From contig NC_092581.1 of assembly GCF_037975245.1 (NCBI RefSeq), positions 1,378,501-1,442,500 on the forward strand: DNA of 64,000 bases, written 5' to 3'. The notes beneath the pieces were generated by a model, which did no database searches, had not been told where the DNA came from, and saw nothing but the letters and a program-made list of their open reading frames with translations. How positions within the stretch are numbered: the first letter of the stretch is position 1; each line of letters starts with the position of its first letter. Both the position numbers and the translations under genes were made by a program. The stretch comes from Apostichopus japonicus (lineage: Eukaryota; Echinodermata; Holothuroidea; Aspidochirotida; Stichopodidae). Below are positions 11,265 through 24,872 of this stretch, piece by piece.

Positions 11265-14200
11265 AAAGCCCTTCCAACATGAAACTTAAAACAAGAGATT
11301 TCAGATATTACGGATTGAAAGTAAACGGATATATAAAGTATGGTGGATGACCTACGGTATCCTGTAGAATCTCTCCTCTTTTTATTCCATAGTTTTTTTT
11401 GGAGTTTCATTATCGGTAATAATTTGCCCAATTCCTTTTTGTCACGTGGTATAACACAAATCTCAGCCGACAGAAGTTCAGCAACTTTTCCACTGGGGGG
11501 GTTCATGCATCCACTGAGAGTAAAGGCAGGACTCGAGGTGAGGGGGGAGGAGGGGGATTGCAAAGGTATTGTAAAGGCATAAACCACAACATTTCCTAAA
11601 AGAGTAAATTCCTGGACCCCAAACTTAATGGGCAGAGTGTTGGTCGTCAGCCAGTATTCTGGGGTTAGAAAAAGGAAATTTTCAATTTTCTATAGCCGAG
11701 TGGTATGAGTTTTGTGGATGAGTTCAGAAGAATCAATGATCTACTATAAATAAAAAAAAATGTACATGAAATAGCAGAAGACTGGCTAGGGCTACTGACA
11801 ATCGGTCTGTCTACCACCTGTTGCGAGAATTCTTTGTTAGAATATTACCAAGAATTTTGCTTTCACAAATTAAAGAGACTGTATTCATGAGTAGATTCTG
11901 GTGATCAAATTTGTAAACATCTCACCTTCAGACAGTTTGAACAAGAATGACGTACACTGCTGGGTCAGTCAAATTATCCCAACCATGCAAAGAACTTTTC
12001 TGTTTTTTTTATCTTGGGTGAAGAAATTGCATCTGGAAATCCCCCATGTGTCGTAATCCTTTGTATAAAACAAAAAGTCATCGCAAAAATTATTAACAAT
12101 GAAAATCGGATGAAAGAATTCAAAGGTTTGTACCCAATAATGAATGACAGAATAGTGTGAAATTTTTGTTTTTTCTTCTTCTCAGAATCAAGTTTACATA
12201 TTACTAAATTTGCTTATCTGAATATTTTCAAACAGGCAATAGGGTCGATGATGTGGTTCATGGAATATAATTGTCAGGGAATATCTGCATGCTATTGTTC
12301 AACAGCATTTCTTGATTGTAACTGGAAACTGTTGTAAGAAGTTGTTTCCGTTTCGGCAGCAGTAAGCTCATGTCGTATTAGAAAAGTCATAGTTGTCATG
12401 GAAGTACACCAAGGCTGTTTTTTGTTTTGTTTTTTTTGGGGGGGGGGGGTCCATTCAGCATAATTTGTCATCGGTAAGTAGTTTTCTTTGGAAGGGTGTG
12501 ATAGTTCAATGCCTTTTGTTTTAATCTATGACTAATTTTGCAGATCAATTGTGACTGTCCATTTTAATTGTGTGTGTATCGTTCACTGTGGGTGCCAGAC
12601 TAAAACTGGGTGGTTTCATAATTTGTACTGTTTTTGTGAAAGCCTCTGTTTTTAAAAGTAATGGCATTGAGAGAACAGAAACTTAATACTTGTGACTATT
12701 TACAATTTTCAAGTGAACAAGCACTTTTTAAAGCCTTGTTAAAAGTTGTCACCTTTTTATCAAAATTATCAATCGGAGAATTAATTGTCTCTTTTCATGC
12801 TCTACTAAACTTGCACAGTCGGTACATACAATATATGCATTGTATTTTTACAGTCTACGTCATCATTTTTCGTTTTGGAGTCAACAGTTCTGTTATTTCA
12901 TACCTTTTTTTTTTAACTAGACATCTGATTCACTTCATATTAGAATTGTTCAAGGCTATTGTGAACATAACAGAAACGGAGGCACGTAAACATCCCAAAA
13001 AAATTCTGTCCAATCATATTACTCGATTAGTCAAGGATAAGTCAAGGCACTTTGTGGTATATTTGATGTTTGTGTCAGATTGCCTAAATATATATTGATT
13101 AAAAGACCTTCATGGGTGTGTCTAAACTTTGCATGTGAAACTGTCTGGAATGGTACTCCGCCTTTGCATATAGTCGCCAACTTCACCGATCCCTACCGCG
13201 TAATACTCAACGCAGAGTAAAGGACTAAAGACTACAGTTGCCTAAAAAAGCCAAGACAATTGACTGGACTTTCAAAACATGGAATCAAAATGAAGGTTAA
13301 AAAAGCATTCAATTAATGAGTCCATTTCTCAAACATCCCATCTCCCCGATTTTTTGTTTTTCTCATAATAGTTAGGAATATCATTTTCAATTTTAGTTTC
13401 GGTGATTTTGAAATGAAAGTTCATTATTTAGAGTAAGTTAAATAATTAAAGAGATTAAAGTACTCCCACCATGCTAGCCAGATGCCCCCATATCTCCAAT
13501 GTTTGTTCCTAATTCTAGGTGAGATCAGTCGGTTTTTCTGTTATTTGTACACGGAAAGAATCCACAGTGGGTCGCCGGTCATGCCGTCATGCTGTGGATG
13601 CTAAAAGCTCCGAAAGCTGTTAATTTAGTTTGATAATTATTCTCTTCTTAAAACAAATACTACGTTAGAAATTAGCGCCCCTCGTTCGTCCGAGGGAAAC
13701 TAGTTCAGCTCTCTTTTAAAGTGAAAATTATTGATATGAATGTCATTATAATTTTTTGTTTGTGAAATTAGTAATTTTAATATCATTATGAACACTTTTT
13801 TGCCTTGATTTTCATGAATCTGTTTACATCATTTGCATTTCACCAGACTGTCCCTTTAAACTTGTTTGCCAATTTCAATATGGAAGTTTTAAACACATTT
13901 TTGCATTTATTAAATATGATCATATTTTATGAAAGTGTTGGATCGGTCCTCGAGGATGTTTGGTTAAAACTTTTCCCGGAAGTTTATCAATCAGTTCTGA
14001 ATAAAATTTGTGAAAGTTTCTGTGAGATCAATTTTAAGCCCAGTAGGCCCTTTAAAACGCAATCAGTTACTTCTATGAAAGTGTTTCATTCCCCCAAGGG
14101 ACTTTGGTCTCTAGGTACCTGTAGAAATATTCATTCAATGGGTGAAGCAAAGTTCAGCCTATCCTACTCAAACAGCAAGTCGCGAGTCATTAGATTTTAG

Positions 14201-15158
14201 TATCAACTATGTGTTGTGAGACAGCTCTATTAATAGTGGATACAGCATGTACATAGCACGGTCGTACAATCCAAGCAATCTGTTCTATTTCGTGTTCAAG
14301 GCCTGTCTTAACCAGACAGTGAAAATTTATGGCGTTTTTGTTCATGAAATTGCCAACCAGCACCTTCCTACATGACTCACCTTGTGTAGATTTCTGTTTA
14401 AACCCTTGCGTAAAGTTCTCGTTTTCGTAACGGCATCGTAATTGCGATGAAGTGAAAGTCTGTGCACATTCGAGCAATAGCATATATTTTAGCATCTATG
14501 ACCACTTTATGAATATACTGACCCAGGGAAGTGAAGGCAACCCATTCACCATCACTGCAGTGCTGCCGTGATATCGTTTTGAAACCACTGAAAGTTTAAC
14601 ACAACCAAAGGTCATTTCCCACTTTTTTTACTATTTTTCACATGAGAAATACCAAATCCAGGAAAGCCTCCACTCTACAGTTGAATATAAGAGACTGATT
14701 CTCGGTGGGTTTTTCAATCCATGATCCCAATGATTGCACACTACACCTGGAAATTAATAGTACTTTAGTCATATTATATAGACTGTCAAATTGAGATTGT
14801 GTTCTGTGAAAGACTTGTGAAACATTTTTGATGCCATCAGAATAAATCTTCTCTTAGAATTGGATCTAAAATCAGTCGTTACATACTGTAAACTGACCCT
14901 TTAAGTTGTGTCACAAGGAGAAAAAAAACAGTATTCTGGCACATGTTAAATTGGCTGGGTTACCATAAAAATGTAAATGCAGTTCATCAGAACCAAAGAT
15001 GTTATACCAAATTCTCCCAAATTTGGGATCTAAGATTAATTGTGATACAGTATGCTGAAGACACACTTTTCAACTGTATCATGAGTGCTAGCTTGAAGGA
15101 GAACATATACAGAAACAAATTTATTATTTAGACTTATTATTAATCACTGAGTGTGTGG

Positions 15159-15305
15159 TATTCCCTTGCACACAAAAAAAGAAAAAAAAGAGAGTTTCAT
15201 CGCAATAAAAAAAAAAGAGGGTGTTTCCTTGCAAAAAAAAACAAAAAACGGGTGTTTCCTTGCAAAAAAAAAAAAAAAAAAGGTGTTTCCTTGCAAAAAA
15301 ACCCA
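15159..15305. repeat. A-rich tandem repeat with GTGTTTCCTTGC core
   Basis: GTGTTTCCTTGC plus an A-rich tract recurs three times almost exactly, preceded by two more diverged units (ATTCCCTTGC, GTTTCATCGC). The A-tract lengths vary from about 8 to 18. Open frames here on both strands (Lys-rich or Phe-rich) come from the repeat. Confidence 0.8.
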
Positions 15306-16063
15306 CTCCCTAATTCCTACTGTACACTGCAGAGTCAGATGTTGTGATTTGTCAAATAAATGTAATTTTTTAGATTTATCCATTGCATGGCACTTTGTCA
15401 ATGAATAACTTATGTGCTTTGGCAGAGTTTCCGCTTCTGAAAGTGGAAAATCATACATTTCTTGTGTTTTTGTGTACTTTACATTACAATTGAAATAATT
15501 TCATATAGTACAGTACACTCACCATATGTTTGACTCAAATCAACACTTGCCTACTAGCTGTATTAAAATAACTTTAATGTGTCGTCAGTAGACACCATTA
15601 CGTTCATCACTCTTCTAATATCTACGGTATGAATACAAATATAGTTTTTTTTTTGGGGGGGGGAGGAGGAATAAGGTACTGTACTTGTATGGCACACAAG
15701 CTGGAAGCTGGCCTAACGTTTACGTTAATTAGTAACATTGTTATGATGTATGCATACAGTAACTACTACTTGTTGAATTATATTCGTGAATTCAGTGGTT
15801 TCTAACTGCTTGTCAATGTTTCTTTTTTTTTTAAAAGGCTCTAATTTGAAGTCACCATATCAATAGCATTCACTCGAATATTAACGATGATTGTCGATTG
15901 TCACTTATTAAATAAACAAAAAATTGATTTTTGCCAGTAAATTTTGTTAATGCACTAAATTGTGAAATTCTAAGCTCGATAATGTATTATTGGCTTTGTC
16001 TCCTTCCAGCTCAGATTATCTTTAATTTTTTCACGTAATATGATAATTAGTCTCATACATCTG

Positions 16064-16087
16064 ACATTCATGAATATTCATGAATGT
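16064..16087. other. 24-bp perfect palindrome
   Basis: A perfect inverted repeat with no spacer, centred between 16075 and 16076. It is built from two copies of the palindromic 10-mer ATTCATGAAT. The central ATGAATATTCAT resembles sites for POU-type homeodomain dimers, but that is only a resemblance. Confidence 0.7.
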
Positions 16088-16342
16088 GAGATTGATTTCT
16101 AGTTTGTTTCGAATTCACAGTTCTGGCGTCCCAAACATATTTTTGTCGCTTTGATTTTGCGTTAACCTTTCTATGAGAGAATTTGAAGTCTTCAATTAAA
16201 ATTTATCATTTTTAACGAATAAGATTAATACAGTATCTTTCACTCTTAGAAGATAGTCTGTGTGCAAGGTTTTCCTTTGTTGGCAAACTCCCTGAAATCG
16301 GTTAGAGTAAAATTAACTCAGGTTTTGGCGTTCGATCATTTC

Positions 16343-16497
16343 ATAGCGTGAGCATCTATAAAAATGATTCTTGAATTAATTATGATGTTATCTTGATAGC
16401 ATAAGCACCTATAAAATGATTCTTTAATTAATTATGATGTTATCTTGATAGCGTTAGCATCTATAAAAATGATTCTTTAATTAATTATGATGTTATC
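16343..16497. repeat. Three-copy tandem repeat, unit about 52 bp
   Basis: Each copy reads ATAGCRTWAGCAYCTATAAA, then ATGATTCTTTAATTAATTATG, then ATGTTATC. Copies begin near 16343, 16396 and 16448. Confidence 0.85.
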
Positions 16498-19400
16498 AGT
16501 ATATTTTAACATTGATACCAGATGCATGTATCACTTACAAAGCATTTAATCAATTTAACAGATGTTCAAATTTTTCAGTCAAACTCGGTTGGTATCAGAA
16601 ACAAAAATCTGGTGCTTTGCTTTATAACTTCTTGACAAAAAATATGGCAGCTGAGTTATTAAGAAGTTGCCACAGGTTCACATATTTTTGGGGTAGTTTC
16701 CTTATTTTAGGATTTATAACGGTAACCTGAAGAAAGTTCAAACTGTCATGGCTGTGTTATAACAACATTGTGTTGTTGTTTATAAAAGTGTACACAATTC
16801 TCAGTGGATCATTATCTTTGACTTAAAAGATAGATCTTTGTGAAGAAAATTCCCCCCCCGCCCCCCCCCCCCCCGTCCCAAACAGCTAAAGAAAATCTGG
16901 TTCCGCTTGGAAGATGTGATCATTTAGGTGTCGAATCTGGGAACTCTCGTTTTTGTAAATCTGTGATATCATACTGTACATAGTGCCACTAGGATCTAAG
17001 ACCATTCAAATTCTCTTTGTTTCCCTTTCATATTTTTCAGGGCAGTATGTTAATGTTAACATCATTGACACCTAAAAACCTTTGCCATCATTTAGGCCAT
17101 TTTCAGAGCTTCCTTTTACATCTTAGATTCAGTATTTGAAGTAAAAAACCATCTCCTCTATGGAAAATGAACATAATAAAACAAAGAATTTTATCATATA
17201 AAGTAAAATTAAAAAAAAAAAATAAAATATTGAAGCACACATGGATCGATGATGTCATCTTTAGACTTGATCAAGTCTTCACAGCCTTGTCCGTGAAGGA
17301 ACATTTCATCTGTGATATCTTCCAAATGGAATATGATGTTTCCTTTATATAGCTGTTTGAGGAAGTTGTCCATTGACAATTTTTTATCTCAATCACATAG
17401 ACCAACATGGATGGTTGGGTTTTTGTATTTCTCCTTTAGAGTAATGATTATAATAAAGTAGAGTTGTAATAGAAAACTTCAGTATATCATGAATATTCGT
17501 GTGTTGACCATAGTTTTGTGAGGCTCTTATGAATGGTGGTAATCAGTGGCAACATTTTTTAACTTACTATCGGGGTTTTTTATTTTTTATTTTTTATCAT
17601 TTATATATATATTTTTATTTCACCAACTCAAAGGATTCATCATTCCGTAACATGTCTACTTCCGTTCGTCATAAAAAACCTCCGAGTTGCGTCTTTCCAT
17701 ACATGTGTATGATACAACTGGAGAATGTGAATGGTGAATGGAAAGTTTAAAATCAAACCAAATTTTAATTGTTACGTTGTGTTTTGTAGCTCTGCTAAGT
17801 TAGTGTGTGCTTCAAGTATTATGACTAATCAATGCAGTTCAGCCGTCGGTGTCTTACACCAATGTAGCATACATCCACTGGATAACATACTGTACACAAT
17901 TCTGTAAATAAATATTCTTAAAGTTTGGAAAGGAAAGTTGATATAGTATTGTTGTAAGTAAATTTCTTTTAAGCTTAGTGACCATGTTAGCATATTTAGC
18001 AGTTTTTGTGTCACTTTATAATGACTAATTGTTACTAATTATAATGACTAATTATAATTACTAATTATAATTACTAATTGTTCAGAGTAGGGCAGGGAGA
18101 GTTATAGCACATACTTGAAAGGCATTGTCACTGGTTTGCACTGTAAAGGTACCTCCATATTAAGTAAGATAATGCAAGCATTTCCTTTGTCAGTATGTCA
18201 CCAGAGCTTACCTTTTACTGCTAAACTATACCCCTAAAGTCATAGAAAGTTGAAGATGATCGTATTACTTTTTTAGTTTTTACATATACAAAGGGGGAAA
18301 GAAAAAACCCAGCAAAAAGAATGATCCATAGGGGACAATGGAAGTAAACAGATGTGTTCAACGTTATTTTCATAATTTTTGTTATTTTTTTGGGGGGGAG
18401 GAAGGGGGGATGGGTGGAAGCAGTCCCTGTAGGATAAGGGACAGAAACTCTCTTGAGGAATTCCTGTTTGGATGTACAGTAACTAAAACAACAGGCAGGT
18501 CACAGGAAGTTTATGATGGTGATAAAAAAGTAACCCATTCATTTGTTTTTTTTTAAGATCGATTTCTAAATAAAACTGTTGCTAAGGGTATGTGACTACC
18601 AGCACTATAGTTGGATTTCTTTGTATCTAAAAATTGTGAGACATGATGCGAACATCTGGATCAGTTTTTGTAACCTGTTCTCATTTTGTTTGCAGCTTTG
18701 TCATGAAATATAATAGTTTTTAACTAACGGTATCTGAAATATAGATTTCTCGTTGAACTTTTTTTTTTTTTAACCGATTCTTAAGCTCGGTTGTATGGCT
18801 TAGGTAATGTCATTTTTGAATTAACATATATATATTTTATAAAAGATTTCCAAATTGCAGAGAACTTCCATCCTATCCTTTTCCAGCCCCTCAATATTTT
18901 AGGGAAACTAAAGTTTGAAATGATCGATATCTGCATAAAAATATGCTTCCGTCTCATTTGTCAGAGAGAAGAAAATGAGGGCCATTAAAATTGTTGACGT
19001 TTGTGCTAAAATTAGGGTTTGGTAAACTCTTTTCGCATTTCTCTGTTTTGAGTTATTTTGGTTCGTATTCTGTATTCACGACTTCATGAACTGACCAGAT
19101 CGTCCTGCAAAAATTTAAACCTAAGTTGAGAAACAGAGGAACTTCTATTTTCTCAGGTGACATTTCACGATGACGTGCAGACAAAGTTGTTGTACATTGA
19201 TCTTACGATTTACGTGATCAGGGGGTTTGCAGCAAATATTGAGGAAGAGAGTGTTAGTTTACTTTGTTGATTTGACTTCTCAAGTTTACTTTTGTTTTTG
19301 TACTTTCTGATGACCTCAAGCTCTATCATTGGCTGCTGACAATGTCACATGCCTGTAATCACACAAGATCACATGTGAAAGACAAAAGATAACACACGCA

Positions 19401-19858
19401 CTAGAGAACATGTGTTTTGTTAACCAGTATCACAGTACTTATAATCCCACGCCCATACACACGTCTTCAAGAGTGTATCAAACATTTGGGACTGTGTGGA
19501 AACCTGATGGTGGAGGGAGGGGGGAGGAGGGGTGTTTGACACATGACATGTGAAAAAAGTGAGAAAATTAGTAATATTAATATATGTGTAAATCCAATCT
19601 GATACATAGATAATGTAATTGTGTCACACAGTCAGGGCTGTAGTTTCTTGGAATTTTTGCCACAGTTTGTCACAGACTGACTCCTGTGTCTACCTGTGTC
19701 AGTCATAGGATTTCCATACTTTTTCGAGAAACGTTGGCAGTTTGGACGAAAATGAAAATGAAAACTTTTCTATGTATTTAAGCAAAGGCCACAGGATTTT
19801 TATACTGGGATAATCACAGGTTTTCCACAAGCTAATTTTGAATGCATGTCGCAGGCTT

Positions 19859-20055
19859 TAACTGTAAGGGAGGGTCACAAAATTAAAATGTGTGTTTAGG
19901 TTTGAAGATGATTGGACCATTACTTAAATATTTAGTTTATTTTCAGTCAGTACTGATGTAACTGTAAGGGAGGGTCACAATTAAAATGTGTGGTTAGGTT
20001 TGAAGATGATTGGACCGTTAATTAAATATCTAGTTTATTTTCAGGCAATACTGAT
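19859..20055. repeat. Two-copy tandem duplication, unit about 100 bp
   Basis: AACTGTAAGGGAGGGTCACA opens each copy (19860 and 19960), and both run through TTTGAAGATGATTGGACC and TAGTTTATTTTCAG. It ends about 200 bp before the third BCKDHB exon. Confidence 0.85.
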
Positions 20056-20250
20056 GGCTGTTTTAATTGAACAAGTACAGGAAAAATGTTGAAGATGCAA
20101 TTAACCGTCATGTATGTGAACATATCATTGTCCACTTTTGTGAAGAAGAAAAAAAATGGTATTTTCAAAAAGTTCATACTTTTGCATGATTTAAATCTTG
20201 GCAGGATTTCTTTTCAAACTTTCTGTCTTCTTCTTGTTCCCACTCTCTAG

Positions 20251-20337
20251 TCGGTTCAAAAGACCGGCCGTTTGCTGATCGCTCACGAGGCACCCATCAC
20301 AGGAGGCTTCGCCGGAGAAATTGCTGCTACGATTCAG
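20251..20337 (+). CDS. BCKDHB: BCKDHB coding exon (C-terminal domain, HEAP motif)
   Basis: An 87-nt, phase 0 to phase 0 exon encoding exactly 29 residues: [19 protein letters not shown], then [10 protein letters not shown]. The human counterpart is SVIKTGRLLISHEAPLTGG plus FASEISSTVQ, so the match is nearly complete and of equal length. The (V/I)xKTGRLL(I/V)xHEAPxxGGF signature is diagnostic of E1-beta subunits in the 2-oxoacid dehydrogenase and transketolase superfamily. The acceptor is a strong pyrimidine tract ending CTCTCTAG, and the donor is CAG/GTAAAA. The exon is visibly more GC-rich and more CpG-containing than the flanking intron. No stops or indels are present. Confidence 0.97.
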
Positions 20338-21888
20338 GTAAAATTCTAAATAATAAAATTTAAAAAAAATGTCATTTAGTAGCATAGTATCACTCTTTAA
20401 CTTCTGCAAGCAGGTTAAGTATATAAACATACATATTGATGATTAAGATTCATATCATTTCCAATCCACCCATCTGAGTCCGTTTCCATGGTCACATCAA
20501 TCTCATAACTGCACACACACTGGCGTTTTCTGATGTCGAGGTTCGTTCACCGAAAACACAGGAATGCAGGTTTTTCCCTCCATCTCTTTAAAGGCGTTGA
20601 CGACTCGCCCCAAACGGCGTGCCGCCCTGTGAAAAAGTTAACTTTCCGTTGCTTGAAAGTGACGTTTTTTTCGTGTCACTACAAAATGCAGACAGTAATG
20701 AAACGTGATACCTTGTTATCTTTAGCTGGACCTGAGATGTCCATCGCTGTATCGTTCATACACTGTGCTGTGGGTATTGACCGCAGCTGTATGCACTGAT
20801 TGTGCACTAGTGTCTAATTACCGACTGTAGCAAGCTGTGTGTGTGTAAATTCTGGGATCGATGGTGGTGTCTAACACTTCTGTAATACACCTCATTCGAA
20901 ACTAGGTCAGATTACCGGCATTAGACGTTTCTTTTTGCACGAGTCTTCACACCCTTTAAGTTTATTTTGGGGTTGACTGTTTTGCAAATTTGTTTTCTAA
21001 TATTACTCTATGTATTCTGTACACTTATAAAAGTGACCAGCAAAAATTTAATAAACAGGAAACAATCCTCTCGACACAACATGATACCTGATGGTTTATC
21101 TTTCAGCGTATCCTTTACCGCAAACAACTTAAATTTATCTCTACCGGCATTTTTAAAATAAGTTCAACATCGTAAGAGCAAAGTAACTCTCTGGATGATT
21201 TGTATGCCACTCCAACAAACACTCAATTTGACAAGTTCATATCATTTTCAATTTATAGCCTGAGAAACAAATGAAACCACTACCATCATTTGATTGAAGT
21301 GAGAGACTATGTACTTTTGATGAACCATTCCCCCTTCCTCCCTCTCCCATCCCCTCCCACAGTTTCTGCTGTACCCCAGAAGAGCAAAGGAAGTGTCGTT
21401 TTCTTCCATTTTGGGAGAGATCACATTTTTTAACGTTTCTTTCACTCACACTAACTGAATAAATGCGACATGATTGAGCCACTGGTGCCTGTATATGGTA
21501 GCTTTCTTAATGTATTTCAAATATTTTTTACTTAACCTGTGTTTAACTTTATAGAAAGCTGAACATTTATATTGAAGCTTTTTTTTTTTTATATGACACT
21601 CAGTAGTATCCAAACCAGGTTGTCTTGAGAACCAGGGCAGGCCCTGTGGCAAAACATTTGTCATAAGGCCCTCCTCTAAAGTATTCAATTTCTTCCTCAG
21701 GTTATATGATGAGAATGAAAATCAATTATTATTCATCCCACATTTTCTATGGTCCCCTATTGGACCTCAGGCCTGAGGGTCATAGCCCACCCAGACCCCT
21801 CTATTGTCAGGAATGTTAGTAAAATGGTTACATTTACCTTGAAAATATGAAAAGGAAAAAAAAACCACAGGTAAAGTGAAATGGTTTC

Positions 21889-22230
21889 ATCCTGTACTAC
21901 AGTGGGCACTATGACATTACAACTGGATGAAATGATAGCTCACAGGGCATGACATACAGTAGAATTGTTTAATCCTTTCCTGTAGTGGGCACTATGACAT
22001 TACAAATGGATGAAATAACAGCTCACCATGCGTGACATTAAATGGTTTTGTCTTACTACAGTGGCACTATGACATTACAAATGGATGAAATAACAGCTCA
22101 CCATGCGTGACATAAAATGGTTTTGTCCTACTACAGTGGCACTATGACATTACAAATGGATGAAATAACAGCTCACTGACTTTAAGAACCGGATATTTTC
22201 CAAACAGAGCTCGGATAAGATATGGGTGGA
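21889..22230. repeat. Tandem repeat of 75-83 bp, four copies
   Basis: GCACTATGACATTACAAMTG, then GATGAAATRAYAGCTCAC, recurs at 21906, 21989, 22064 and 22139, with CTACAGTG linkers. The last copy runs into GACTTTAAGAACCGGATATTTTCC, which a single diverged copy at 27588-27690 also shows, so this is a dispersed repeat that expanded locally. Confidence 0.85.
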
Positions 22231-22345
22231 GGCATTCATCAGGAAAGTGTTATGCCCTTTTAAGGGACGGTTGGTTTTTCTGATCTATTAAGTTCATCTT
22301 GAGTTCAACTCATAGTATTTCTGTACTGACACTCTCACCCTTATG

Positions 22346-22425
22346 TCCTCCCCCCATGGCCTCCTCCTCCTCCTCTCCTCCTCGCCCTCCTCCTCCTCCC
22401 CTCCTCCTCCCCTCCCACCCCACCT
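22346..22425. repeat. CTC/CCT trinucleotide-rich tract
   Basis: An imperfect (CTC)n block with C-runs, entirely pyrimidine apart from a few bases. Confidence 0.85.
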
Positions 22426-24555
22426 CATCCCATGTCTCATCCCATGACTATCAAAAGGGAAATTAATTTCACAGAAAAGTTTGGATGTTTAATTTGGTCT
22501 CTTGCATCCAGCGATTTCGTTACGTGCACCACTTCTGCGACATACCTTAGGATTTCGCAGACTCCACAGTTTTACACAGAAGTATAGTGCAGTACTACTA
22601 CAGTGTTATAGCCCTAACCCGTGCAGTGTACGATGTATGTTGAAACATAGAATAACATTTATATGACATAACATGTACAATATAGTATGTTACTGGGGTC
22701 AGTGATATTCTACCTGAGAGAAAAACGTAAAACATGGTGACCCCAGGAAGAAGCAATTTAAAACATCTCATAGTCCATAATTGTTGGGACATATCAGTTA
22801 TAAGTTAACATTTACTGTAGATTGTACAGATGGGCAAATTTGGTAATTTTGAACAAGTTCTGTCCTAAAGTTAGAGGTCAGAGTGAATACCGTGATGGAC
22901 GATGCTGTCCAACTCTCCTTCAGACAATCTCAAAGTTTAGTTTTCTGTCTAGCTGAATGTTTCAAAGGTAAAGAGCTGTTTCAGAAACAAGAAACATCAA
23001 AGACTAGGTAGCACTCTCGAAGGAAAATTTTTAAAACATATTTTTAGGGTATGGAAGGTTAAGTTATCTTCCTAGACAAATATAGAGCTCTACAGCTTAA
23101 GGCATGGATACAGTTAAGAAATTAAAGCCACGGTACCCCCTTTAAACGCTATTAAGGAAGTGTTGCTGGTAGAACAGTCGTGTCAAATTAAAGAACCAGA
23201 AAATGAGTAGTAGGATGTGGAAACAACGTCACGGCTCGATTTCATAGAATGGGATTGGCATCGCATTGCTCACAGATTTCTTTTGGATTTCATGTTTGTA
23301 CCCACATTTGACTCCCACGGGTACGTTTCCCTGAAAAGAAAACAAAGATTTTTTCTTTCTTCGCCAGGTTGAGAGGATGTAGGCTGTGTGTTCTGTATAT
23401 TTGCTTACGCCATTATGAAAATCCACAGGAAGTGCAATAATAATAATAATTAATATGCGCAATCTATTATATAAGTCTGTCAATTGCAGCTGCAGTGCAG
23501 CATACACTTCAGCAGAAGGTCCTAAATCAAATAGATTGGAGTTACATACTAGCATATGACACTAATAAATTTCAGGTTTTGTTCGTCCGAACAATTCTTA
23601 CCAATATAATTTTAAAAGTTTCGATTTTACTATGATTGGTTAATATATTAAAATATTACTGTTGTACAGTACATGTCTCATGGCCTTTTCTGATAAAGAT
23701 TTGAAGTATTCTGGCTTGGGTGGTACAGTGGTCGTCGTATATATTCCCTGGGGTAGGGGTGTAAGGGAGGGTGGTAAACCAGAAGAATCATAATAAATTA
23801 AAAAAAGTGAAAATGTGGATAGCAAAAGGTGGAGGAATGGTTCAAGCATATACAGTATAGTGGAAAGATAGAGGGAAAGAGATAATATATAGGGAAGTGA
23901 GCAGAAAGCACACACAAACTGAAAGAACCTAACCATCTTCATTATCTTACATGATACTGTACAAGAATTTCTTGTGCTGAACAACTATCCAATGTAGCTG
24001 AGAAAAATCTGGAGATGGGGATGGGGGTGGGGGGGTAGGGGAGTGAGGAGGGTTCAGGTTTGGTTTGCTTCATTCTTTCCTTTAATACATGTTTCCTATA
24101 CATATATGCACTGTGCTCCCCCCCAACATGACCCTCCCCAGTGATCTGCACAGCCCTCTTGCCACCCATTCAGGTAGTTAAGGGACATTGAGGGTAAGGT
24201 TAGGTTTCAGGGATATATCATGGTTCCATGTCAGAGAGCTACTGATAATCTGTATGTGATGTCTTGGACTACTCTAGCCAGTTGATTGGTTGAATTTGTT
24301 TTTTGTGTGCATGTGTTTCCTATCATTGTTTGCATCATAGGTATTAAAGAACGAGGCAGTATTGCGTGTGAAGAACAATGCCAGTAATATGATATGTTAC
24401 AAACATTGATCAATGCAGCAATGCCCAGTCACAAAAATACCACTTCTATAAGGAGATGAACAAATAATATATGAATAACATTAAATATGCAAGCACAATT
24501 AAGTGTGTATGTGATGTAATCTCTGGACATGTTCACAGCTTTAATTTGGTATAGG

Positions 24556-24872
24556 AAAGAATACTGTATTTATTTACCTATTCTACCACTCTACGTTAAC
24601 GATGGTGGTTACTTTACGTCACTTATCAGTGGCTATTTTGGCGGAAGGGGGGGGGCAGGGTTGGGAGATAGCGGTTGCGGGTTGATCAGCATGAGCATCT
24701 CCACCCCACCCCACAGGAAAGAACATTTATTTACTTATACTACCACTCTACGTTAACGATGGTGGTTACTTTACGTCACTTATCAGTGGCTATTTCAGGG
24801 GAGGGGGGGGGGCAGGGTTGGGGGATAGCAGTCGAGGGTTGCTCATCATGAGCATCTCCACCCCACTTTCCT
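24556..24872. repeat. Two-copy tandem duplication, unit about 157 bp
   Basis: CTACCACTCTACGTTAACGA starts at 24583 and again at 24740. Both copies continue through GTCACTTATCAGTGGCTATT, a G-run and GAGCATCTCCACCCCAC. The G-run lengths differ between copies. Confidence 0.9.

Larger units (their letters stand above)
7534..20250 (+). other. BCKDHB: BCKDHB intron, about 12.7 kb
   Basis: A long intron between donor GTGAGT and acceptor CTCTCTAG. It contains a 26-bp minisatellite (9.7-9.9 kb), a CR1/L2-like fragment (10.9-11.3 kb), an A-rich tandem repeat (15.16-15.3 kb), a 24-bp palindrome (16064), a 52-bp triplicate (16.34-16.5 kb) and a 100-bp duplicate (19.86 kb). I see no recognisable host exon. 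The 145-codon frame at 12661-13098 and the 131-codon frame at 13805-14200 are AT-rich and match no family I know. Confidence 0.8.

Noticed and set aside
11120-11587. 155-codon open frame on -
   Set aside because: Overlaps the retroelement fragment in a different frame; the real coding frame there carries the reverse transcriptase C-terminal motifs.
12661-13098. 145-codon open frame on +
   Set aside because: AT-rich, hydrophobic-looking and without known motifs; lies within a large intron and has no splice or promoter support.
13805-14200. 131-codon open frame on +
   Set aside because: No recognisable domain; composition matches the surrounding intron.
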